A DNA stretch of 64,000 nucleotides from Myroides sp. 1354 (GCF_030324495.1 NZ_JACAGN010000005.1:173144-237143); one strand, 5' to 3'. Shown: positions 45,270 to 54,742, counted from the first letter of the stretch. Numbers and translations: made by a program. The notes: a model not told the origin generated them from the sequence alone.

Positions 45270-45467
45270 ATGGATGAGAGGTTAAAAGGTATGACAATCA
45301 ATGAACGATTGTATACAAAAGGGTTAATTAATGCTTTTGATAGGGCTATTGTACAACGTGATGTTGAAAAGATTATTGAAATTTTGAGTGAAGTAGAAGT
45401 TGAAGATGAACATTCTATTCAGCATATTTTGCAATCGCTAAATCTTTTAAGTACTAATTTCGAATAG
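45270..45467 (+). CDS. Small helical protein (65 aa), unknown
   Basis: An acidic, probably all-helical protein (MTINERLYTKGLINAFDRAI, VEKIIEILSEVEV). The next gene starts four bases after its stop, so the two form an operon. It has the look of small helper or immunity proteins but matches nothing I know. Confidence 0.55.
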   Translation: MDERLKGMTINERLYTKGLINAFDRAIVQRDVEKIIEILSEVEVEDEHSIQHILQSLNLLSTNFE

Positions 45468-45471
45468 CTAT

Positions 45472-46020
45472 ATGGGAAGTAAACAGATTGTGTTTTTTGC
45501 TCTTCTAGAAGATATTAAACCTCTTCTTTTAGAAATTGAATCTACTATTGAAATTTCATATTATTTAGTTGGATTACAAACTGATTTAAAAATAACTACA
45601 TTTCATGGGGTTGATGAACTATCGAATATTGGTTTTGTTTCATTTGGAGATTGGAATAAAATTGATCGATATTTAGTTCAAAAAAAAGGAGAAGCTTTGA
45701 ATCGTAGAGTAGTCATACAAAAAGATGGAACTACAAAATTTGCTATAGATCAAATGATTAATCCTAAATCAATTGAATTGAAAGTAGGAGGTATTTATTT
45801 AGCAGAAGAAAAAGTAATTATTGCAGGTAGAGTGGCTACAATCTCTAACGGCATGGATTCTAATGTTTTATTTAAACTATTCGCCTCTAAAATAAAAAAG
45901 TCTTTTCGTGTAATTGATTCTTTTTATGTTGGTCCTCTTGCAGAAGTAAGGTTAAAAAAAGGTTGGCGATTGGTTGCAAATACGAAATTAGCTAGAGATT
46001 TTGATTTAAAAGTACAGTAA
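45472..46020 (+). CDS. Uncharacterised 182-residue protein
   Basis: No signal peptide and no membrane segment; the sequence alternates short strands and helices (QIVFFALLEDIKPLLLEIE, FVSFGDWNKIDRYLV, GWRLVANTKLARDFD). Translationally close to the 65-residue gene upstream. Family unknown. Small cytoplasmic proteins of this type are frequent among immunity genes near polymorphic-toxin loci, but that is only context. Confidence 0.55.
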   Translation: MGSKQIVFFALLEDIKPLLLEIESTIEISYYLVGLQTDLKITTFHGVDELSNIGFVSFGDWNKIDRYLVQKKGEALNRRVVIQKDGTTKFAIDQMINPKSIELKVGGIYLAEEKVIIAGRVATISNGMDSNVLFKLFASKIKKSFRVIDSFYVGPLAEVRLKKGWRLVANTKLARDFDLKVQ

Positions 46021-46103
46021 GTATTAGTTATAGTAAAAGTTGTATTATATGGTTAGAGAGAGGGATTTGAAAAAGTTTCGTTTAGGTAAAATGAAATTTT
46101 AAA

Positions 46104-46346
46104 ATGGTAGAAGTCTTTATAAAGAAGTATTGGGATGAAGAAAATGTAATGTTTTTTATACATTTTCAAGAGGGTAAAGCAATGAGACAAGTGGAAATCA
46201 ACCCCACGTCCAAATTGTTGCTTACAGCAGAGTGTCCAATGAAAGGAGATTCTATGTTATATGATCAATCTTTAGATGAATTAGAACTACAAGAGTCAGA
46301 TTTTATTACACAAGAGGAGTTTGAATTAATTTGGGAAGAGAAATAG
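46104..46346 (+). CDS. Small acidic protein (80 aa), unknown
   Basis: An 80-residue acidic protein (YWDEENVMFFIHFQEGKAMRQ at the start, EEFELIWEEK at the end) with no recognised domain. It lies 83 bases after the previous gene on the same strand. Confidence 0.5.
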   Translation: MVEVFIKKYWDEENVMFFIHFQEGKAMRQVEINPTSKLLLTAECPMKGDSMLYDQSLDELELQESDFITQEEFELIWEEK

Positions 46347-46457
46347 TTTGGATAGAATTAAAACCACGATTCAATTGTTATATTGTTGATATTGAGTCTA
46401 TTTGATAAAAACAGAAATTTGAGTTTAATAGTCCACAAGATATAGATAAAGTAGTAA

Positions 46458-46895
46458 ATGAAAGGAAAGAAAAGGAAGGAGGATTTTTTTGAAACAAGAA
46501 TTGAAAAAACAACTATTTTGTTTATTCTATTAGGTATGTTTTTTCTGATAATTGGTCAGTACATTTTCGCGGGCTTGTTTTTTATTGCTATTGCTTATTC
46601 TTGTTATATTTTTCTCCAGCATGGATTACTATCGATTTATTTCACAAATGATCGGATACAGTATAGATGTATGCATAAGTTTAGAATTTGTGTAGGGGAA
46701 TTATTACAAAGTGAATTAGATGAAAGCAGTTTGGTGCTGACAAGGAAAATGACAGGATCAAATTCTTATGAAGAACTCCTGTTTTTTCAGGATAAAGAGA
46801 TTTTGTTTAGAGATAGTGAGCTAGGGTTTAGAAACTTAAGTAAAAACAGGAAATCTGCCTTAATAAAAAGGATGGAACAATTGATTAGTAAGTAA
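46458..46895 (+). CDS. Two-helix membrane protein with C-terminal soluble domain, unknown
   Basis: A 145-residue protein with a basic start, two membrane helices (about 19-36 and 39-54), then a beta-strand-rich domain (LLSIYFTNDRIQYRCMH, SSLVLTRKMTG, EELLFFQDKEILFRD) and a final helix. The layout (two helices followed by a PH-like domain) is shared with the gene at 47397, though the sequences differ. No family recognised. A REP-like palindrome follows the stop. Confidence 0.55.
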   Translation: MKGKKRKEDFFETRIEKTTILFILLGMFFLIIGQYIFAGLFFIAIAYSCYIFLQHGLLSIYFTNDRIQYRCMHKFRICVGELLQSELDESSLVLTRKMTGSNSYEELLFFQDKEILFRDSELGFRNLSKNRKSALIKRMEQLISK

Positions 46896-46910
46896 TAACT
46901 AATTAGTAAT

Positions 46911-46946
46911 CGATGGTGCGGATTGTACCTTAAATTCGTGCCATCG
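46911..46946. repeat. REP-like palindrome
   Basis: CGATGGTGCG...CGTGCCATCG (46911-46945) with inner GGATTGTACC and AAATT form a stem-loop between two small genes. It recalls the elements at 39775 and 43697. A short copy of the dispersed 85-bp repeat (AAAAAAGCAACTAGC, 46971) follows. Confidence 0.45.
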
Positions 46947-47064
46947 GAGAGAGCGAATTTGTCATACCACAAAAAAGCAACTAGCAAAAAAACATTTTGC
47001 TACAAACACTATTTTTCTTTATCAAAATTTAAATCGTAGTTTTATCCCTTTAAATACACACCCA

Positions 47065-47394
47065 TTGAAAAAAGGAATCATCATCGTCATTGTTGTTGTG
47101 GCTGTTGCTGTACTGCAATTCAGTCATTTTATGAAGAACCAGCCAAGCAAAGTAGAAGTAGTACAAACCGAAGCGATTGATTTTGTTGTTGACAAAATTG
47201 AGGTTTCCTCTGATGGAACCTATTCTTTTTATGATGATGCAGGTAATCTATTTAGTAGTTATACCTTTGATGCACCTAAAGAAATCATTAAGGGTGATCA
47301 TATCGTACAAGATGCAAATTCAGCTGAACTAATCGTGTATCGCTTTGATCAAAAGGGAACGAAACAAGTGTTTCTTCGAGTAAATCGAAAATAA
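47065..47394 (+). CDS. Small membrane-anchored protein, probable TTG start
   Basis: A 109-residue product with an N-terminal membrane anchor (KKGIIIVIVVVAVAVLQF) and a soluble domain of about 85 residues (DFVVDKIEVSSDGTYSFYD, VYRFDQKG). No ATG or GTG fits: the first ATG lies after the anchor (FMKNQ), so TTG 47065, giving the typical KK start, is the best candidate. The following gene starts two bases after its stop. Function unknown. Confidence 0.6.
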   Translation: MKKGIIIVIVVVAVAVLQFSHFMKNQPSKVEVVQTEAIDFVVDKIEVSSDGTYSFYDDAGNLFSSYTFDAPKEIIKGDHIVQDANSAELIVYRFDQKGTKQVFLRVNRK

Positions 47395-47396
47395 GA

Positions 47397-47834
47397 ATGA
47401 ATTATACCTATGCGATCCAAATAGATTATTTTATGCCTCTGTTTTTTTTCATTGGCGGAGGAGCTATTGGATACGCGATGGAATTGGATTACTTAAATAT
47501 CTTTTTGTGTGCTATTGCTATTCCTGCAGTTATTGCGTTGTTTAGTTATGCATATGCCGATATTGAGATTCAACTTGATGGTGTACAGCGGCAATTTATT
47601 TACACTTATAGTCGATGGGGGAAAAAAACAACAGAACGTTACCCTTTAGACGAATTGACGTATGACTATAGCTCGATGTTTACCCAGCAGGGTAAATCGG
47701 CTAAACTTCATATACGACATGGAAAAAAGACGGTATTCAAACCAAGAATAAGTGCGCATTCACTCCATGTTGAGCAACAAGAACACTTGGCCGGTTGCTT
47801 AGAAGAACTCGGTATTAAAAGAAGGTTTAACTAG
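47397..47834 (+). CDS. Two-helix membrane protein with PH-like domain, unknown
   Basis: A 145-residue protein: two hydrophobic helices (about 10-26 and 31-48), then a strand-rich domain (IEIQLDGVQRQFIYTYSRWGKK, LDELTYDYSSMFT, KLHIRHGKKTVFKPR) and a last helix. The strands suggest a bacterial PH-like fold. It forms a two-gene operon with the anchored protein upstream. Same layout as the gene at 46458. Confidence 0.6.
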   Translation: MNYTYAIQIDYFMPLFFFIGGGAIGYAMELDYLNIFLCAIAIPAVIALFSYAYADIEIQLDGVQRQFIYTYSRWGKKTTERYPLDELTYDYSSMFTQQGKSAKLHIRHGKKTVFKPRISAHSLHVEQQEHLAGCLEELGIKRRFN

Positions 47835-47869
47835 TTGATCAACAGATTAACAATTATCAGATAAATGTT

Positions 47870-48082
47870 CTGATTTAAAGATGTATTTTCTTTAATCCAA
47901 AATTATCTTGATTTGTTATTTTGCTTAATCGATTAGATTATCTAACCCTCCTAAACATTTTTACCTTCTTAACCCATTAAAATGCAATCAGTTAGTTTTA
48001 TAATTTAAGGATGTATTTTTCTTTAATCAATAATCTAGCAAAAAAGCAACTTGCGAAAAAACGAAAAAGCAAATCTAAAGGT
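47870..48082. repeat. Dispersed 85-bp repeat family, copy at 47.9 kb
   Basis: Carries CTGATTTAAAGAT...TTCTTTAATCCAAAATT, CTAACCCTCCTAAAC and TTAACCCATTAAAA, followed by ATAATCTAGCAAAAAAGCAAC and AAAAAGCAAATCTAAAGG. The same modules in the same order occur at 57270-57430. The rest of the intergenic region 47835-48258 is AT-rich with heptad-like units (GGTTAAC, AATAATC, AGTTAGC, AATTGAT at 48080-48107) and holds no gene. Confidence 0.7.
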
Positions 48083-48258
48083 TAACAATAATCAGTTAGC
48101 AATTGATAAAATAATAACTCAGCGAGATAAAGAAAATACGCGTTCATCTATAATTTGAGCAACTTCATAACAAGCAACATAGTTATCGAAATCTTCTGAA
48201 TAGCAAATTGCTCTTTAATAGGAAGAGTTTACAAAAACACAAAAAGTCAACAAACAAA

Positions 48259-49485
48259 CTATCGTTTCGTTTTAATCAATTGATTCACGCGATACATCAA
48301 TACGATACTCAAACAAGAAACGGCAACTACTACATATCCGACAATATCATAGTTCATCAAAGGGCTATTTTTATGCTCTTGGTAAACGATTAAACCCGCA
48401 ATTGCAGCGGCGATTCCACCCGCAATTTGTTGAATAGAGGAGTTGATACTCATAAAAGCCCCTCGGTCTTGCCCCTCTGGAACGGCACTAGTTAGGGCAG
48501 AAGAAGGCACCATACGACTCATAATGCCAAACATCATTAAGATATTGATTACCATTACCAGCCACAGTGGAATTTGCGCCATATTGGTATAGACTACACA
48601 AACCAACATCAACCAAATGGAAGCAATACTGAATAAAAGATACTTATTCATTTTATCACTTAGCTTTCCAATGAAAGGCATGAAAATCAAAGAAGTAACA
48701 CCGGAAACCATAAACAATAACGGCAATTGATCAGGATGAACCCCTAGATTATTCACCGCAAAGATTGTCCCGAAAGGCATCATCATAAAACCACCTACAG
48801 AGAGGAAAGTAGTAGCGACAAAACCAATGCGGTATTCTTTGTTTTTCAGCGTATTCCACAAGTGCATGAGTGGTTTGTGATCTTGTTGTAGTGCTAAATG
48901 TGCATTGACAGGGCGCAAATAAAAACCAATGAGCAGCGCAATGACAATAGAAAGTGCGACAATTAAAAAGAAAGGCGCTTCCCAAAACCATTTGTTGGCA
49001 ATATATAAACCAATGGGAATACCCAATACCTGACTGGCACCAAATCCCATTTGAACAAATCCCATCACGCGTCCACGTTGTTGTAAACTAAAAATATCCG
49101 TAATAATCGCCATAGAAATAGAACCAATCACACCGCCAAATAAACCCGTAAAGATTCGAGCGGCAACTAAGGTTTCATAGGAATAAGCCAATCCACAAAA
49201 CAAAGTTCCAACAATGAAACCAATGTAGAAAAAAAGCAACAATTTCTTGCGGTCAAATTTATCTGCGAAACCCGCTGTAAGCAATCCCGATGCCCCAGCA
49301 CTAAACGCATAAGCAGAAACAGCAATACCAAAGTCCTGTGTATCCATAGCTAAACTTTTGAGCAATAAGTCCCCAAGAGGAGCCATAACCATAAAGTCTA
49401 GAATAACAGTAAATTGCGTGATAGCGAGTATAAAGATGACAAATTTCTCATACCTTGAAAAAGGCACTGTTGAAGTTGTTTCCAT
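48259..49485 (-). CDS. MFS exporter (DHA1-type)
   Basis: A 408-residue twelve-helix major facilitator. It has the DHA1-type segment FTVILDFMVMAPLG near the start, motif A GFADKFDRKKLLL (about 72-84), and RIFTGLFGGVIGSISMAII. It is related to multidrug and arabinose-efflux-like permeases. Divergently placed to the AraC gene across 241 bases, which suggests that this regulator may also control it. No terminator was found before the repeat-rich region downstream. Confidence 0.88.
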   Translation of the reverse strand: METTSTVPFSRYEKFVIFILAITQFTVILDFMVMAPLGDLLLKSLAMDTQDFGIAVSAYAFSAGASGLLTAGFADKFDRKKLLLFFYIGFIVGTLFCGLAYSYETLVAARIFTGLFGGVIGSISMAIITDIFSLQQRGRVMGFVQMGFGASQVLGIPIGLYIANKWFWEAPFFLIVALSIVIALLIGFYLRPVNAHLALQQDHKPLMHLWNTLKNKEYRIGFVATTFLSVGGFMMMPFGTIFAVNNLGVHPDQLPLLFMVSGVTSLIFMPFIGKLSDKMNKYLLFSIASIWLMLVCVVYTNMAQIPLWLVMVINILMMFGIMSRMVPSSALTSAVPEGQDRGAFMSINSSIQQIAGGIAAAIAGLIVYQEHKNSPLMNYDIVGYVVVAVSCLSIVLMYRVNQLIKTKR

Positions 49486-49726
49486 AATTGATAATGAACT
49501 AGGTTGAGTTTTACGATTCCTTTGCTTCTAAAAAAGACTTAAAAGCAAAAGCATGCAAATATAGGGGATTATTCCCTCTAGAGGGGAACCGTTCGTCAAG
49601 TAGTACGCTAATTTAGAATAAGATAAAATAGTTGTTCGTTGAGATGTTATCAAACTTACCCCATTTTACAAAAAAGCAGAAAAAACAAAATTCATTTCGT
49701 AATTTGTACACCATAAGATAGAACAC

Positions 49727-50596
49727 ATGAACGACAGAATAAAAGAAGAACCTCAGATTTACGGGGCCCTTCGCATTTACAATGAAGAGACGTTTTTTGA
49801 AACCGCAGCTTTTGGTCGGCCTTATCGACCTAAGCGGTCTTCCATTTTGTTTGTTCATCGCGGTCGCATTCGCATGAAAGAACAGATTCACGAAATGGAG
49901 ATTGTTGCATATTCTTTTCTACTAATTAATACCAAATATGTATATGAAATTCTAGAAATTGAACCTCATACCGAATTTCGATTAATGGGGTATGATCGCG
50001 CTTTTGTTGAGAATAGTACCTTTCAGCTCAATAAAGTAAAAGTATACAAAGACCTTAAAAATCAGTTGAAGCGCATTTTTACTATTTCTCCTTCTGAATT
50101 TGCCATCTTTTGGGAGAATATAAAACTGTTGGATTACTATACACAACACTTTCAAACCACAACCTATGCGGAGCAAATTATTCAAAGTTATTTCAATATT
50201 TTGTTGTATCATCTCGTGGGAATTGTGGCCCCATTACACGAAGAACAATTGTCTCAACTCAACAGACAACAAAAGTTAACCTATAACTTTGTCAATTTAG
50301 TTTCAGATTGCTATCTACAAGAAAAAAGTGTACAATTTTATGCCGATGCCCTATCGATTTCCATTCGGTATTTAAGTGCTGTAGTAAAAGAGGTGGCTCA
50401 ACGAACTCCCAATCAAATCATCAGTGAATTTATTGTAAACGAAGCGAAAGCTCAATTAAGTGATTCGACTATTTCGCTTAAAGAAATTGCGACTAAACTT
50501 CATTTTAGCGATCAATATGCTTTTACCCACTTCTTTAAAAAACATCTTGATATGAGTCCAACGCAATATAGAACGTTGGTTAATAAGATTAAATAG
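49727..50596 (+). CDS. AraC-family regulator of the efflux locus
   Basis: A 289-residue regulator. Its N-terminal half is a cupin-like sensing domain (SSILFVHRGRIRMKEQIHEM, YEILEIEPHTEFRLMGY). Two helix-turn-helix units follow: VQFYADALSISIRYLSAVVKEV and ISLKEIATKLHFSDQYAFTHFFKKHLDMSPTQY. The second is the canonical AraC signature. It is flanked by a divergent MFS gene and a downstream TolC-HlyD-MFS operon, so it is probably the local activator for drug or metabolite export. Confidence 0.92.
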   Translation: MNDRIKEEPQIYGALRIYNEETFFETAAFGRPYRPKRSSILFVHRGRIRMKEQIHEMEIVAYSFLLINTKYVYEILEIEPHTEFRLMGYDRAFVENSTFQLNKVKVYKDLKNQLKRIFTISPSEFAIFWENIKLLDYYTQHFQTTTYAEQIIQSYFNILLYHLVGIVAPLHEEQLSQLNRQQKLTYNFVNLVSDCYLQEKSVQFYADALSISIRYLSAVVKEVAQRTPNQIISEFIVNEAKAQLSDSTISLKEIATKLHFSDQYAFTHFFKKHLDMSPTQYRTLVNKIK

Positions 50597-50629
50597 TACT
50601 TTTAAACATCTTATTGCTCATTTTAATCA

Positions 50630-50660
50630 TTGTAGACCTCTGAAAGTGCTTCTACCTTTG
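50630..50660 (+). promoter_or_regulatory. Promoter of the tripartite MFS efflux operon
   Basis: TTG 50630-50632, a 20-base spacer and TACCTTTG 50653-50660 fit the Bacteroidota consensus, 22 bases before ATG 50683. Confidence 0.65.
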
Positions 50661-50682
50661 TAGGGATCAAACAAAGGAAAGA

Positions 50683-52002
50683 ATGAAAAGAAAATTGCGC
50701 ACAATACTCGTTGGTTTTGGTGCTTTATTGTTTTCATCTATAGGAAGTTATGCTCAAGAAAAAACGAAGCAACTGTCCGTAGAAGAACTCATTGAATTAG
50801 CATTAGCCAATCACCAACAACTCAAAATAAGTGCCCAACAAAAAGAAATTGCAACCCAACAAACTCAAATTTTAAAACAACAACAATTACCAACGATTGG
50901 TGTTTCTGCAACAGCGGCCTATATTGGAGATGCTTTGATTCTCGATCGGAATTTTTCAAAGGTTATGACTAAGGATATGCCTCATTTTGGCAATTCCTAT
51001 GCCATACAAGCTTCCGAACTACTCTATAAGGGAGGAGCGATAAAAAAGGCAATTGAACTTTCTACCATTGGTCAACAATTGACTGAATTAGATTGGATTA
51101 AAGACCAACAGAGTATTAAGTTTCTGGTGATTTCCAATTATTTAGATCTCTATAAATTGTTGAACCAACAAGAAGTCTATCAAAATAACAGACAATTAGG
51201 AGCAATCCGATTAGAGAATGTCAAACAGTTTTACAGTCAAGGCATGTTAACGAGAAATGAGGTAATTCGAGGAGAATTAGCCCTTCAAAATATCGATCAA
51301 GCCCTTTTGGTTGTGGACAACAATGTTTCGATAGTCAATTACAATTTGAATATTGCTTTGGGATTGGAGGTGAATAACCGCATTATCCCTTCAGAAGTAG
51401 TAGAAGAAAAAGAATTGATTGGGCCTTATGACAGTTATTTAACCTTGGCCTATGAGCATCATCCTAGCTTGCAACAAACACAAAAGGCGATAGAAGCAGC
51501 GAATAAAAAGATAGAGCTAGCTAAGACCGATCAATATCCTGCCTTAGTTGCTATGGGAGGCTATAACATGAGTCGACCGATTACAACCTCAAACCCCGTG
51601 ATGGACATGTATTCCAATACTTGGCAAGTAGGCGTGTCGTTGAGTTATAGTTTAGATAATTTGTATAAAACGCCTCAAAAGGTCAAGTTAGAAAAATTAG
51701 AAAAGACCAAGGCGAAAGATACTCAAATACTAGCTTTACAACAGGTTGAGATGAGTGTTCACGAGGCTTATGCTAAATATGAAGAGTCTATTCAACAAGC
51801 ACATCTTTTAGAGAAAAGCCAACAATTGGCACAAGAGAATTACCGTATTATTGAGGCAAAATACTTAAATCAATTGGCGATTCAGGCAGAAATGACAGAT
51901 GCTACCAACGCAAAACTCGAAGCAGAACTGCAATTTGCCAATGCACAAATCAATGTACTTTATCAATATTATAGTTTATTAAAAGCAACGGGAACGTTGT
52001 AA
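50683..52002 (+). CDS. TolC-family outer-membrane efflux protein
   Basis: Outer-membrane channel of a tripartite pump, 439 residues. A signal peptide (1-24, ending SYAQE) is followed by the repeated TolC halves: LSVEELIELALANHQQLKIS, YAIQASELLYKGGAIKKAI and AYEHHPSLQQTQKAIEAANKKIELAKTDQYPAL. There is no lipobox, unlike the NodT-type channel at 12544. It leads an operon with an HlyD-type adaptor 17 bases downstream and an MFS pump. Confidence 0.92.
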   Translation: MKRKLRTILVGFGALLFSSIGSYAQEKTKQLSVEELIELALANHQQLKISAQQKEIATQQTQILKQQQLPTIGVSATAAYIGDALILDRNFSKVMTKDMPHFGNSYAIQASELLYKGGAIKKAIELSTIGQQLTELDWIKDQQSIKFLVISNYLDLYKLLNQQEVYQNNRQLGAIRLENVKQFYSQGMLTRNEVIRGELALQNIDQALLVVDNNVSIVNYNLNIALGLEVNNRIIPSEVVEEKELIGPYDSYLTLAYEHHPSLQQTQKAIEAANKKIELAKTDQYPALVAMGGYNMSRPITTSNPVMDMYSNTWQVGVSLSYSLDNLYKTPQKVKLEKLEKTKAKDTQILALQQVEMSVHEAYAKYEESIQQAHLLEKSQQLAQENYRIIEAKYLNQLAIQAEMTDATNAKLEAELQFANAQINVLYQYYSLLKATGTL

Positions 52003-52019
52003 AAATTGCTACAATTATC

Positions 52020-53138
52020 ATGGAACAAACAGACAATACTACCCATACAGAACCACAAGAAAAGAAAAGTTCTCCTATTACGATTAATAATAAACAGGAT
52101 GTAATCAAAAAACGCAAGATTATTGTGATCAATACCTTGACTTTTTTGATTGTCGCTTTTGCTTTCTATTGGCTTTTGACCAAATATTTTCACATAGGCG
52201 ATAAGGACTATACCGAATCAGCGCAGGTTGAAGAATACATCAACCCGATTAATACACGCGTATCGGGCTATATTAAAGAAATTAAATTTATTGAACACCA
52301 AATCGTCAAAGCAGGGGATACCTTGGTTATTTTGGATGATCGGGAGATTCGCACTCAAGTAGAACAAGCAGAAGCTGCTTATTTAAGTGCTCTAGCGGCT
52401 AAAGAAGTGACGTTGTCTAGTATGCAAACGGCAAGTAATAATATTGGGGTATTCGATTCTAATATTCAAGGAGCGCAAGCGCGTTTGTGGAATGCGGAGC
52501 AAAATAAAAAGCGTTTTGAGAATCTATTAAAAGTAGAAGCAGTAACCCAGCAACAGTATGATCAAGTAAATACAGAGTATCAGGCGGCAAAATCGTCTTT
52601 TGATGCGTTGAAAAAGCAACAGACAACGACGCGTTTATCCGTTTCGGAAATTCAAACACGCTTAGCCTTAAATGAAGCCGATATAAAACGCACAAAAGCC
52701 ATGTTGGATATGGCGGAACTCAATTTGTCTTATACCGTAGTGAAAGCTCCATACGATGGAACCATGGGGAGACGTTTGATTAATCCAGGACAATTGCTCA
52801 ATCCGAGTCAACAAATAACAACGATTGTTCGCGATAATGAAAAATGGGTAACGGCTAATTTCCTAGAATCACAAATGCCAGATGTTCAAATTGGAACGGT
52901 ATTGACTATGACAGCGGATGCAGTTCGTGGAACCCAATTCGAAGGGGTAGTAACCGCTATATCCGCAGCAACAGGAAACCGATATTCTAGTGTGCCAACA
53001 GATAATTCAACTGGAAATTTTGTTAAAGTACAACAGCGAATCCCAGTGCGTATTGAGTTTACAGCTGCCAATGCTCCAGAAGCTATTCAGCGCTTGAGAG
53101 CCGGGATGAATATGAATGTACAATTAAAAAATAAGTAG
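52020..53138 (+). CDS. HlyD/EmrA-type membrane fusion adaptor
   Basis: A 372-residue adaptor: a charged cytoplasmic start (about 1-38), one membrane helix (about 39-58, INTLTFLIVAFAFYWLL), then a lipoyl half (VSGYIKEIKFIEHQIVKAGD), a coiled hairpin (about 110-220) and the second lipoyl half (VKAPYDGTMGRRLINPGQLL). The long hairpin and N-terminal helix match EmrA, which works with an MFS pump; the third gene of the operon is such a pump. Confidence 0.93.
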   Translation: MEQTDNTTHTEPQEKKSSPITINNKQDVIKKRKIIVINTLTFLIVAFAFYWLLTKYFHIGDKDYTESAQVEEYINPINTRVSGYIKEIKFIEHQIVKAGDTLVILDDREIRTQVEQAEAAYLSALAAKEVTLSSMQTASNNIGVFDSNIQGAQARLWNAEQNKKRFENLLKVEAVTQQQYDQVNTEYQAAKSSFDALKKQQTTTRLSVSEIQTRLALNEADIKRTKAMLDMAELNLSYTVVKAPYDGTMGRRLINPGQLLNPSQQITTIVRDNEKWVTANFLESQMPDVQIGTVLTMTADAVRGTQFEGVVTAISAATGNRYSSVPTDNSTGNFVKVQQRIPVRIEFTAANAPEAIQRLRAGMNMNVQLKNK

Positions 53139-53150
53139 GACCAACAAATT

Positions 53151-54725
53151 ATGTATAATCAAGGATTATTTCACTCTTGGGTACCCAAGTCAGTCATGCT
53201 ATTGCTTATCGTAGTCATTGCATTGATTTTCTTCGGAATTAGTGCCATCTATACCCCCAATATTACCTATTTGGTAGGAAGTACAGGTGCCATGAGTGAA
53301 TATTATTTATGGGCTAACTATGCTAGTGTCGTGGGAATGGGAACGGTGATGCCCTTAATTGTTCGAATCAAAGCGCGTTTTAGAACCAAAGAAATCCTAG
53401 TGGGGTGTTTGACGGGAATTGCACTTTTGTTTGTTGTGATGGGAACAACTCATCAACCTCAGGTCATTATTGGAGCCTCTTTTTTAATTGGTGTGTTTAA
53501 AATGTTGGGGATGATGGAGGTTGTATTACCTCTGATGTTCATCTTAGCAAAAGATGGTAATCGCGGGCGTTTTTACAGTATTTTTTACACAGCAGTACTT
53601 ATTGTAACACAAATTTCTGGATACTATATTACTAAAATTTCTTACTATGCCAATTGGCAATTTGGTTACTTCGTTTATGCATCTATCTGTTTAGTAGCAG
53701 CGATGATTTGTATCGTCTTTCAACACAACCAACGCTTTATGCGCAAAGTGCCTTTGTATTATATCGATTGGTTCAGTGTATTGTTATACATCAGTTCTTT
53801 TATGATTTTGGGCTATATTTTAGCATTTGGAAAACAACAAAACTGGTTTGAATCCAATCAAATGAAATATGCAACACTGACTTTTATTATACTGACCTTT
53901 GCCTTCTTTTTTCGACAACAACTCTTGACTCGTCCTTTTTTATCGCTAAAAGCGTTTAATAAGAACAATGTACGTCATGGTATTGTTATGTTGATGTTTT
54001 TGGGCATGTATTTAGCAACTACTAACCTCCAAAATACATTTGCAATGGGAGTATTGGGGTATAATGCTTTAACCAATGCATCATTGAATATGATGATGAT
54101 TCCCGGTTTGCTCATGGGGGCTATCATTTCGTATCATTGGTTCAATCGATTGATCCCCATTCGAATGCTTACCTTTTTGGGATTTGCTTCTTTTATGTTG
54201 TATACGGTGATGATGTATTTCTTCATGGTACCCGAATTGAACTACAATTTATGGTTGTTACCTCAATTCTTTAAGGGAATGGGAATGAGTATTTTGTTTA
54301 TTGTGATTTGGTATTATACCCTGGATAAATTGGATATCCCAAGCTTATTGAGTTTAATCGGTTTTGTCCTACTTTGGCGTACGTTTATCTCATTGGGAAT
54401 ATTCAGTGCGTTGTTTACATGGCTACAATATAAATTACAATTGCAGAGCTTGAGCAATTTGGCGGTGTATTTAGATGATGTTTGGTTAAGTCAATCAGGT
54501 GGAGGAGGTGTACTTCGTGTAGTACAGCTCAATGCTGTCTTAGCGGCAAATAAAATTATCTTTGGATTTATTAATATCTTGGGAATAGGGATTTTACTTT
54601 ATGCTTTATTCCATCATTATGGCCGTACGAAAGATGTGTTAACCCGCATTCGAATGTCGAAAATCGGACAATTGTGGATCAGCAATAAAGACAAAGAAAA
54701 GATTGATGAACAATTGCATGGGTAA
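53151..54725 (+). CDS. MFS exporter of the tripartite pump (EmrB-like, divergent)
   Basis: A 524-residue membrane protein with about 14 hydrophobic segments. The sequence is far from canonical EmrB: motif A is reduced (RIKARFRTKEILVG), but 14 helices, an operon with EmrA-like and TolC-like genes, and the basic C-terminal tail (RIRMSKIGQLWISNKDKEKI) support the assignment. It begins 12 bases after the adaptor gene. Substrate unknown. A terminator follows. Confidence 0.85.
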   Translation: MYNQGLFHSWVPKSVMLLLIVVIALIFFGISAIYTPNITYLVGSTGAMSEYYLWANYASVVGMGTVMPLIVRIKARFRTKEILVGCLTGIALLFVVMGTTHQPQVIIGASFLIGVFKMLGMMEVVLPLMFILAKDGNRGRFYSIFYTAVLIVTQISGYYITKISYYANWQFGYFVYASICLVAAMICIVFQHNQRFMRKVPLYYIDWFSVLLYISSFMILGYILAFGKQQNWFESNQMKYATLTFIILTFAFFFRQQLLTRPFLSLKAFNKNNVRHGIVMLMFLGMYLATTNLQNTFAMGVLGYNALTNASLNMMMIPGLLMGAIISYHWFNRLIPIRMLTFLGFASFMLYTVMMYFFMVPELNYNLWLLPQFFKGMGMSILFIVIWYYTLDKLDIPSLLSLIGFVLLWRTFISLGIFSALFTWLQYKLQLQSLSNLAVYLDDVWLSQSGGGGVLRVVQLNAVLAANKIIFGFINILGIGILLYALFHHYGRTKDVLTRIRMSKIGQLWISNKDKEKIDEQLHG

Positions 54726-54742
54726 GGTTATAGGTTTGTACG

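Noticed and set aside
48208..48393. Plus-strand open frame of 61 codons
   Set aside because: Antisense to the C-terminal end of the MFS exporter gene and partly in repeat DNA; a shadow.
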